Of a stretch of 64,000 bases of DNA, positions 56,901 to 64,000 are shown piece after piece. Source of the DNA: Beta vulgaris subsp. vulgaris (taxonomy: Eukaryota; Streptophyta; Magnoliopsida; Caryophyllales; Amaranthaceae); contig NC_079202.1 of the NCBI RefSeq assembly GCF_026745355.1, positions 40,665,215 to 40,729,214 on the forward strand. Direction: 5' to 3'. A program made the position numbers and the translations under genes. A model generated the notes under the pieces. It saw only the letters and a list, made by a program, of their open reading frames with translations. It was not told where the DNA came from and made no database searches. Position 1 is the stretch's first letter. Every line of letters starts with the position of its first letter.

Positions 56901-59900
56901 TACTGTTGATTTACGTTGATATTTGGTTTTGTACGGTTGATTTGACTTGCATTTGGTTGATTACATTTACATTGTAGTTCATTTTGGTTGCTTTGAGTTC
57001 ATATATGTTGATGTTATTTCATTTTATTTGTTGTGAGTTGATATAGGTTCATGTTAGTTTATTCTATTTTACTTTTGTGTGGATCTGGTCTTGTTTATTC
57101 CCCTCTTCATTTCTTGTTTCAAGCTCTTCTTCTCGACTGAACCGAAGAAATTGTATTGCACATTTTAAATCAATTCAGTCGGGAAGTAGAGGCTTGAATG
57201 ATTGATGCCTTTAGGTTAGGTTCTTTTAGTTTGTAAATTGATTTGTTGTCCATATTGTTGTGGTTAGCTTAGGTTCATTTATGGTACTGATTTAGGTACT
57301 TTTATGTTGTAATTACACTTGATTACCATGTTGGTTTTACTTGTAAAAAGTTCATTTGAGTTGGTTACAGTTTTGTTGAAAGTTTTTTGATGGTATTGTT
57401 TTTAAAGTTGGTTTCCTCAATGATGAAACACTTAACATGTAACTAGGCTAAACTCATTAAATATGTCACCATCTAAAGTAGGGTGTTGCAATTAGGAGGC
57501 AAATAAGTGATCTAATGGCTGTGAATATGATTTTTTGTTGCACTTGCATGAAACTATATGGACTGAGAGGTTGTTTTTATGATTACCTCAATGAAGAATG
57601 AGGTCAACAGCTTTATATTCTTGCATGAAGTCATTATGGCCTAATGATCACCAACTGCCACCATTACATCACCCTCATTTCATGTTGTGAGGCTATCAAA
57701 AAAAATTTGCTTTTGTTATGTATGTGGATTGGGGACTTTCTGAGAGGACAGACCAAAAGCAAATGTTTTAGCTTTTAAAAAACTGCCAATGGAAACTAAA
57801 TGATGATGCAAAAAGATATTCTTCATCCATTTCATACACACTTTACAAAAAGTTAGGTTGCATATCATTATTTTCTTTAAACATACAAAAAATGTTTACA
57901 GAAGGCCTCCTTTACTTGATGATGAGGCTACTGTTTGATGCCCAAAATATGTGTTGTTGATGTTGCCTTACTATGCACACAGTGTAATACATGGTTCCAA
58001 AATGTTGTTGTTGCTACCATACTTGCTGTGTTGTTGTTGCTACCATACTTGTTGCTGCCTTACTGCCGCCTATTCTTGAGTATTCCTCTATGTTTGGCTT
58101 TGACTTGCATTGAAATGGGAGTCTACCCCAATGATGATGTTCTTGTTTAATTCATTGATTGTGTCAGTTACCAACTCATATAGGAATTCAACATAAGTTG
58201 GTAAAAAGACCTAATCTATCAAGCCTTTTCTTGCCTATAAGTTTTTGTAGTTATTTCCACCTTTGACTTTTAGGACCACAAGCATGACATGCATCAAATG
58301 TAGCAATGTATAGTTAATCAACCTTCGATCATACACATTGTAGGCCTCTCCCACACTTGACACCAACTTTTCCACTGAATCTGAAAAAGTTTGGTGTTAA
58401 ATTGATTGAATTGCTTTAAAAAATCCTAAGTCTAGCATGTTCACATCAGGAGATTGTGTTGGTTGACATATGAGTTTAATTTCAAACCTATCTTTGTTAG
58501 CTTCATGTAGGAACAGTGTGTCATGTGGGGCAACATGAGGCCTTGCATTATCCTGTTGAATCCATCCATTTGCTGGACATTTCTCCATTATTGTTGGCAG
58601 CAACTTTGTGATTATCATCTCCCTGATTGTGTCCTTTGTGATGCTTTGCTTGGCTTTGAGTTCAATTGTACCAACAAGTCTATTAATAGACCATCTTTGG
58701 GCAGCAACTTCCTCTACAAATGCATAGATTCCCATTTTCCCATCCCAATTTATTCTAGCCAAGTCCCCTATCCATGGCCTTGCAATTGCACCCATAAACA
58801 TGACCTTTGTGATGAAAGCCTTTGATTGGCAACCCTGTATGGATCTTCCTCCTCTGACAGTAGGTAAAACCTTTGGGTTACCTTGCTCATGAAGAACCAC
58901 TTTTCATCTATGTGCACCATGTTGTATAGGCAATTAAACCTTGCCTTTTGTGTCACTGTTTTTGGGATGCTTTGAGAAAGCATGAACTTCATTCTTTGAA
59001 TCTTGTATTTTGGAGTTAATTTGGGTTTGATTGAATTTGTGTGGCACCTCATTATTCCCCTCTTGAGTAGTCTATAAACAGTGGAGAGACTTACTCCCAA
59101 AGCTAAAGCAAAGGACCTAAGAGTGGTCCTTTGCTTTAAAGGAACCTCCCTCAATTTGTCTTCATCTATAATCTTGCCAGTTTTCCTATTTGCAACATTG
59201 ACCTCTGCTCTTAAGTTTTTCTAGTCTTTTGCAAGTCTTCAAAGCCTTGCCAAAGTTAACCTATTGACCCCATAATTTTGTTGTATAGTTTTTAATTGAC
59301 CTCTTGGAAGAACCATGGCCTCATTTGGAAATGCAAATAGGTCAATGATCATTTGCCTTATGACACAGTTTGGTACATTTGGTCTCTTACCTAGGTTGGT
59401 CTCTTACATAGGTTGGTCAAACTCTAACTCATGCTCCTCTTCATTTTGAGGAGTAATACCAGACCTCTTCATCATCTTCTTCATCCCTAATTTGATTCAT
59501 TTGTTCGTCAATAAGCAGCAATTCATCAACACTTAAATGCCCTTCTTGGATGTATGTTGTTATGTTGTTATGTGTTCTTGTGCACCCATTTGAAGATCTT
59601 GTAGCAGCAACAACTCTTTTTCATCTATGTAGTCCCCTTCCCCATTCACCATCAACCAAGCTTCAAAAGCTTCATCCATGGTGTGACTGTGTTGTGTGTG
59701 CAAGTGAAACAAAAAATTGTAATTGTGCTGCGTGTGCAAGTGGCACTGTGAAATTGTTTGAGAAGAAATTTTTGTACAAAAGGTTTTTTTTTGTGAAGTG
59801 TGTGCGTGACTGAGATTTTGTAATGAGAAGTGTGAAAATTCTGATGGTTTCTAAGTCCCCTTTGCTATAAATATTGGCAGTTAGATTGATTTTGGAGCCA

Positions 59901-62900
59901 AATTTAAATGAAATTTGAAAATTACATTTTAGAGCCAAATTTAATGAATAGCAATGAGTTGGCAAACCGGGTACCCGTGTGCTTGGACCACTTACCTTTA
60001 TTAAGTTTGCAATTAACTCTTCTAAACATGTGGTCCAACTTTCTCTCTCTAGGTGGATTGATTTCTTCCCACTTTCTTTCTGTGTCACTTATTAAAAAAC
60101 GGAGGAAGTATGTAATAAAACAACGAAGACAAGTAAGAGGAAGACTAGTGGACCAAGACACCCATCCTAGACTACCTTGGTTAACAAAGAAAGAGACATC
60201 CCATGTTACAAGTTGCCTGCTAACAAAATTTAGGAAACCCAACTTTATATAGACTTAAAGCAGCATTAAATGAGGGATAAAGAACAGGACTAAGATCTGC
60301 ATTGCATATCAAATAACATAATTATCTCAAGTGTCCACTAAGACAAAGGACTAGTTGCCTAAAACACAAAACCTATACCCATACATGTTGCCATTTCTTG
60401 CACGAGAATGGTCATGACTTCTTATCAATATTTAGTATTTTCAAAGTTGTTTACTATGTACTCCCTCCGTCCCTTAATAGAGTGACCATTTCTCCAATGC
60501 ACATTTGCCAATGCACGTTTTGTATCGTTAATATCTTTAATTTCATATTAGTAAAAATTATAAAAGTTTGATTTTCTTAATGTACGTAATGAGACGAATC
60601 AAACAAGACCCCACATGACTATGTTTTTTCTTATATATTAGAAATATTTTTTGAGGGCTTTCTTTACCTTTGAATAGTGTCCAAAAAAGAAATGGGCACT
60701 CTATTAAGGGACGGAGGGAGTATTTATGTAATGGAAGTCGTAAAAGGCTCACGACACACTTGAGCAATTGTGTGCTCTAGTTAATTGTATTGTCTATCAC
60801 AAGAAAAAGGAAAAAGAACAAGATATTAACTAGCTTAGCCACTTAAAAAGTCATTTAGGACTAGGTATATAAAATAGCCTAGAGAGTTGGGAATGTTTGC
60901 GTGAATTATTCCATAAAAAATATTACTCTTCCATCCCAAAATATTTGGCCACATACTTGGGTTCCTTTTAACGTAATTTAGCTAAAATACTATAACTATC
61001 TGTCGCTAATTAGAATTTTACATCTTCACAATAACAATGTAATTTTTCTGTTGAATTCTTATACAGATGTCACTAAGAGTGATAAGGAAAAGTTCAAACC
61101 TATTTACTAAACTTAAATCGAAATTATTATTTTGGGATGAAATTAGCAATTTACTTCTTCCCCATATAAATGGTTACAACTCTTTTACTTTTGTACATTC
61201 ATGCACTAACTTGATCATATCTTTTTACTGGTATTTGACCTTGTGCAGTGGTGCAAAAAATATTTTCACAAAATAGAGTGATTATATGTATCCACTGTCG
61301 TTAAGTGCCATTCACATGTCCCACAAACTGTTAGGCCTCGAGGAAGGTCATAGAATTATATACATCAATGTAAACCAATTGTATATTTAATAAAAGAAGT
61401 CAAGGGCAAAAGACTCTTCTAAGGTTTTCAAACTCAGATAAAAGAAAAGGGCAAACTCAAGAAACAGCATATTCATGGAATCAAGACACAAAAATAAAAC
61501 AAAAAAACTTTAGCCGCGAGACGAGGCTAATGTAGCCTATTCATATAATACACGAAAATGAAGTGTGCATGACCTCGAATAAGCTTCAAGGACGAGTGGG
61601 TAGTATACCAAGCAAGGGGAACAGGAGACTACATTTCTTGAGGAATTACCTCGAGTAGTAAAAGCCCTACAACTCCCAGCACCAGCCCTGTAGCTCCAAC
61701 ATATCCAATTGACTCACCAAAAAATAAAGCTGCCAGTACAGCCACTGTAAGAGGCTGTGAATCAATTATAACCTGCAGTCATCAGTTTCAGCAGTGAGCT
61801 CCAGACTCAAAGATTTATATTGAGACAAGAAAAGGTATACACTAAACCATAGAGCTCATCCGGTGTATAAAACAAAAATTATTATCTCAAAACAGGAAGC
61901 AAAAGATTGTTATGAAGTAATTTGAATTGCTATGGTAACAGCATATTGATATAAAGCTATATTACTTGTGCAATGTTAAGAACTAATTAGGGACATCACC
62001 ATTAGATAATGAAGGAGAATAATTATTTGGTAAGATGTTGGCAGAAGGATCACATCGAGTTTAATGAATAGCCATATGCTGATAAATTTCATAATTATTA
62101 TCTGTAAGGTTTTCAGTGAGATTAGTAAGGAATTTTTTTTGACATTATTATATTATCTTTGTGGAAGTTCTTTAAAATTAGGAGTTAAATATAAGAACGT
62201 ATGCAGATATAAAAGTAGGCCATCGAAAATGAAGTTTTCAGCATGTGGTTTAGAGGAATTGAGCAGTGTCATGAGTGTATTACTTTCTGAAACAGTTTTG
62301 ATAATAGCTGTGAGGTAATTTCAATTAGCCTTTATTGCTTTTACTAATCTCCTATGTTGCACGACATCGTCAATTCTTCTAGCCAATGCCATTACAGAAG
62401 AAATGATATGAAAGAATGCCAAAGGAACGTTTGGACACAGAGGAAGAGGACAATAGCAGGAAAACTCCCAAATATTCCTAATACTAGTTGGCTAGTTGCA
62501 ATATATGAAAATCAAAAGAGATAGAAGCCTCATTTCCCCTAATGAAACATTCAAATAATATAGAAGGAAGCACAAACGCTTAGGAGCAGCAAGTAAACAA
62601 AGCACCAGCTGCAATCTGAACACCAGAAAAAGAGAACGAAACTCCCAAATCAAGCAAAAAGCAGCTCTAACTTCTATAGGAAATACAGGTGGCTTATCAG
62701 ACTGGTGCTTGCAGCCAAGACCACTATGCAGATTAAAGTCAATGTAAAAATGCAACATCACATATTTTTACCACGCAAAAGACCTTGAACTAAAAGCACT
62801 CTAGAAAAACACTTCTCTCCTAAAAAACAGCCGAGGATTTAGCATCAAGCAGCATCCTCGAAAAGTTATGTAAGCATCAACGCCTATGCAGTTAAAATGC

Positions 62901-63397
62901 CAATAAACAGACTAGTGTGTCCTGAGCAAAACATCTACTCACTGACAGCGTCATGTCAATGTGGTCTCAAAGACAAGTACAATGGATAGTTTTAAAATTA
63001 AGAGAAACTCTCCAAAGAGATTGCATGGAAGCCATTGGTGAATGTCCTCCCAGGCTTTCCAAGTGATCTCGGGGTATTAAGAGAGGAACAATGCGGGAAG
63101 CAACGCAACTGGCCATATCAAGTCTTTTTTTGCATAAGCAATTCCAGAGAAAGAGCCACAGGTGACTATTATATCCCATAGTTCATATGAAGTAGACCTA
63201 GAGAATATTGTTAAGAATTAGCAAATAATATCAGCAGGAAATACGACTAAATAGCGAACTTCCATCAAGAATGATAGTAACAAAAGGATCCTTTTTACAA
63301 ACATAGGAAGTCAGTTGAGCAACTGAGAAAGATTAGTTAGTAAACATACACTGCCCAGACCTGCAGATGTTCGCTGCAAACCTTCTGCAAGAAATCC
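47903..63397 (-). CDS. WAT1-related EamA/DMT transporter (At3g02690-like), 3' six exons, 5' end outside window
   Basis: Plant EamA-family proteins of this branch are predicted ten-helix transporters of the chloroplast membrane; the substrate is not known. Exons on the minus strand are 63350-63397 (GFLAEGLQRTSAGLGS), 61650-61772 (VIIDSQPLTVAVLAALFFGE), 48959-49108 (GSGEWWMLLSAQSMAIGTV), 48298-48469 (HMVLGGLPLVALSVLNNDP), 48120-48180 (GSLTKLSSLTFLTPMFASIF) and 47903-48008 (ending YMVNYKDSTVE). All borders are GT-AG, all phases agree and no stop or frameshift is seen, so the gene looks intact. The visible part covers both EamA repeats from about the fourth helix on. The transit peptide and first helices lie beyond 64000. 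The intron 49109-61649 is about 12.5 kb and full of transposons. Confidence 0.9.
49109..50632. other. WAT1-like large intron, 3' part
   Basis: About 49370-49545 has short internal repeats ('ttgaggc(t/a)gataataaaa', 'ctaatcacaattgttag') and may be part of an old LTR. About 49690-49925 shows repeated 'cgtatcg/gtgatcgtgac' motifs with inverted partners, perhaps a MITE. No coding sequence. Confidence 0.4.
50638..51106 (-). repeat. 3' LTR of Copia element 2
   Basis: Direct partner of 54051-54495. Read on the minus strand it runs from TGTAAGATTAATGCC to CCGTTATAACA. The 24-bp length difference comes mainly from a stretch lost in the right copy. Confidence 0.9.
51300..52346 (-). pseudogene. Copia element 2 integrase C-terminus and RT start, broken
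   Basis: The minus strand reads MNQTLLERAQCILSNAGMTR and FWGETVNTTCYQINR at 52089-52346 (integrase end), then a linker (51757-52053), then DVKTTFLHGELEEEIYMAQ near 51310-51390. Several frames are used. After this RT motif the sequence runs straight into the 3' end, so the palm domain and RNase H are deleted. Confidence 0.8.
52522..52755 (-). pseudogene. Copia element 2 integrase N-terminus
   Basis: Reads EFCEHCVFGKLHRDKFPKG, then WGPSRVESLGGHMYLVSFID and DDFSRMTWL, the zinc-binding part and first catalytic Asp region of Copia integrase. In the expected DSWGP-type motif the first catalytic Asp reads Asn here (FNYWGPS). Broken on both sides by frameshifts. Confidence 0.8.
53226..53942 (-). pseudogene. 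Copia element 2 gag fragments
   Basis: 53709-53942 reads the Gag N-terminal part (LKQQGLWEPLTKKS; SLYMTKSLTKKLLLK). 53226-53432 holds the zinc knuckle region (GKEKGHWKKKCPKKKH). The two are separated by stops and are out of frame. One Cys pair of the knuckle is not readable. Confidence 0.8.
54051..54495 (-). repeat. 5' LTR of Copia element 2
   Basis: Starts on the plus strand TGTTATAACGGACGTGAG and ends TAATCTTACA, as in the other LTR. Followed by the TTAAC duplication. Confidence 0.9.
54501..55062. other. intron spacer with a probable Stowaway MITE
   Basis: About 54694-54900 has inverted ends (cactcctttcgttctctttt and, reverse-complemented, atgcttcctttgctctaatc) joined to a shared 'agt(t/c)cCAACA' block. 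The right TA is unclear. The rest is AT-rich. Confidence 0.45.
55588..55926 (+). CDS. second ORF of the mariner-like element, unknown
   Basis: Opens at MESWNTADYVFGFDTVEAS (second Met of the frame, 55591). An acidic/basic, helical-looking block follows (RLLRKLDRREHGSSYSKF; DELESLQNVIVEAGLHAEKN). After a run of seven A near 55770 a frame change gives a Ser-rich tail (DFDNSSVSSTSKSPKKA), which fits the same protein with a one-base shift. A ~75-bp duplication in the leader (55378-55550) and 'gaaccctaaaa' 5'-UTR-like sequence precede it. I do not recognise a family. It could be a captured host gene start or an element accessory protein. Confidence 0.45.
   Translation: MMESWNTADYVFGFDTVEASEESRLLRKLDRREHGSSYSKFRSPDELESLQNVIVEAGLHAEKNLTLTILLCPLLLSPQKRQFRCVFYCCQCQNHEQRQTKLKIPLFIMDLW
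56180..57090. repeat. minisatellite of 'gttgatttatg/aggtt' units in the mariner-like element
   Basis: Dozens of units of about 11-12 bp (gttgatttatgtt, gttgatttaggtt) run through this block. A longer period of about 110 bp, marked by 'gtactggacagttgagttatg', repeats near 56452 and 56562. Confidence 0.8.
57091..58214. other. interior of the mariner-like element, unassigned
   Basis: A ~30-bp direct repeat (ttgttgttgctaccatactt) lies at 58003-58050. No recognisable coding sequence. Confidence 0.5.
58215..59679 (-). pseudogene. plant mariner transposase (DD39D type), frameshifted
   Basis: It would cut and join the element at TA sites. The likely start is the ATG at 59679 (MDEAFEAWLMVNG). The N-terminal DNA-binding region is scattered over frames (59160-59500). 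LGVSLSTVYRLLKRG and the first catalytic Asp (HIDEKWFFM) lie at 58768-59154. The second (WIQQDNARPHV) and third (QSPDVNMLDLGFF) Asp lie at 58397-58900 in another frame. The spacing of the last pair fits the plant DD39D group. The usual C-terminal KGGNNYK block reads near 58245-58270 beyond a stop. At least three breaks. A TATA-like sequence (minus TATTTATAG near 59866-59874) may be the promoter. Confidence 0.85.
60111..60458. other. intron spacer
   Basis: Nothing recognised between the mariner-like element and the next MITE. Confidence 0.5.
60461..60720. mobile_element. Stowaway MITE, 260 bp
   Basis: TA-flanked, with near-perfect inverted ends CTCCCTCCGTCCCTTAATAG on both sides (60459-60460 and 60721-60722 are the TA copies). 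Canonical Stowaway. Confidence 0.92.
60723..61649. other. WAT1-like large intron, 5' part
   Basis: A diverged Stowaway-like pair (cttccatcccaaaata near 60935 and its inverse near 61115-61135) may mark a decayed MITE. Otherwise nothing. Confidence 0.4.
61773..63349 (-). other. WAT1-like intron
   Basis: About 1.6 kb between two in-phase exons. No element ends or coding segment recognised. Confidence 0.5.
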
Positions 63398-64000
63398 CTG
63401 TAATATGCCAAAAACAAATAATGATTACACAACTATTGAATAGAATACAATCACAAAATAATTGAAAACATTTTTTTATCAGAGAAGAGTATGTAAAACT
63501 TGGTGTGCTCTGCATAAAAAAAACAATCAACGTGATGGTAGTGTATTATTATTCGTTCAAAGATTACACATGTACAGAACCTTGCAAGAACTAAATCATA
63601 GATGGCATATGTAACATAAATTCTCGCTCTTTCCCCTGGCATTGTTTGGTTCACATGTTTTACTAGTAAGATCATCCACAAATTGACATTTATGCAGAAA
63701 TGAATTTCTATTCCCATGTACTCAAAATCGCAACTTCCCATGACACGAAATTTCAAGGTTTTTGGGCCTAAGTTGAGCTTTGCGCAATTCAGAAGCATTC
63801 TATACATTTTTGTTCAGATGATCAAGAAAACTAGTGTACCTAATAGAAAAGGTAGTATAAGATTGTTAACACTGAACCAAAGCAACTTGATCACCATATT
63901 TTCAGAGATCCTACTTGTTTCTACATCCACGTTGATGCCTCCTTTCTTGCCAAAAGTTCTCTACCCGGTATTGCGGGAGAAATAAGGAATCATAAAGGCG
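63398..64000 (-). other. WAT1-like upstream intron, window end
   Basis: The next upstream exon (expected to end in a VDA-CFQ-like motif) is not found here, so the intron continues past the window edge. A plus-strand reading at 63716-63985 is not credible. Confidence 0.5.

Larger units (their letters stand above)
55065..60108. mobile_element. mariner-like element, 5.04 kb, with complete ends
   Basis: Terminal inverted repeats of about 27 bp (CTTCCTCCATTTTTTAATAA; the right end has G at position 9 and one more change) are flanked by TA (55063-55064 and 60109-60110). A plant DD39D mariner transposase lies on the minus strand from the right end. A separate plus-strand ORF starts near the left end. 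About 0.9 kb of 'gttgatttatg' repeats lies between them. The transposase is broken, so the copy is probably inactive, but other copies could mobilise it. Confidence 0.9.

Noticed and set aside
63716..63985. 89-codon plus-strand ORF near the window end
   Set aside because: Lies in the expected intron of the WAT1-like gene on the opposite strand and has no recognisable motif; neither strand gives the missing upstream transporter exon.

Overview
The window looks like nuclear DNA from a dicot plant. It has AT-rich spacers, spliceosomal GT-AG introns and plant-type genes: an SBDS homologue with a C-terminal zinc finger, and a WAT1/EamA-type chloroplast transporter like Arabidopsis At3g02690. Nested transposable elements fill most of the rest. 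The plant-type mariner (DD39D), Copia, Gypsy/Tat and Stowaway families do not fix the species. Caryophyllales is only an impression. All comparisons were made by eye.

Layout. (1) 615-8455, minus strand: a five-exon SBDS ribosome-maturation gene. Its last intron, about 5.95 kb, holds a PIF/Harbinger-like element with a hAT element nested inside it. Exon 1 appears to lack 5 nt, and an internal ATG could bypass the break. (2) 8681-19586: a Mutator-like element with about 295-bp inverted ends and a COBRA exon fragment inside. It is split by an 8.2-kb Copia element (9831-18013), and its right end is split by a 1.16-kb Stowaway/mariner derivative. (3) 19.6-37 kb: gene-poor DNA with gene relics (TIR-type NLR, LINE RNase H, class IV aminotransferase-like, UBP/MYND), two CACTA-type ends and a 2.5-kb Gypsy 3' LTR. 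(4) 37381 to about 43.1 kb: a Tat/Athila-type non-autonomous LTR element with an unusual tyrosine-rich ORF. (5) 43.4-46.7 kb: a broken LINE split by a 1.6-kb TRIM. The TRIM interior carries eight hairpin-forming motifs whose arms covary. (6) 47903-63397, minus strand: the 3' six exons of the WAT1-like transporter. A 12.5-kb intron holds a deleted Copia element, a complete-ended 5-kb mariner-like element and Stowaway MITEs. The 5' end of this gene lies beyond the window.

Only the SBDS and WAT1-like genes look like host genes that could be expressed. The rest is a layered insertion history that can be partly ordered from target-site duplications: hAT into Harbinger, Copia into MULE, Stowaway into the MULE terminal repeat, TRIM into LINE, and Copia and mariner into the WAT1-like intron. 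The strongest candidate for something new is the covarying hairpin array of the TRIM. The COBRA-carrying MULE and the two-ORF mariner element come next.
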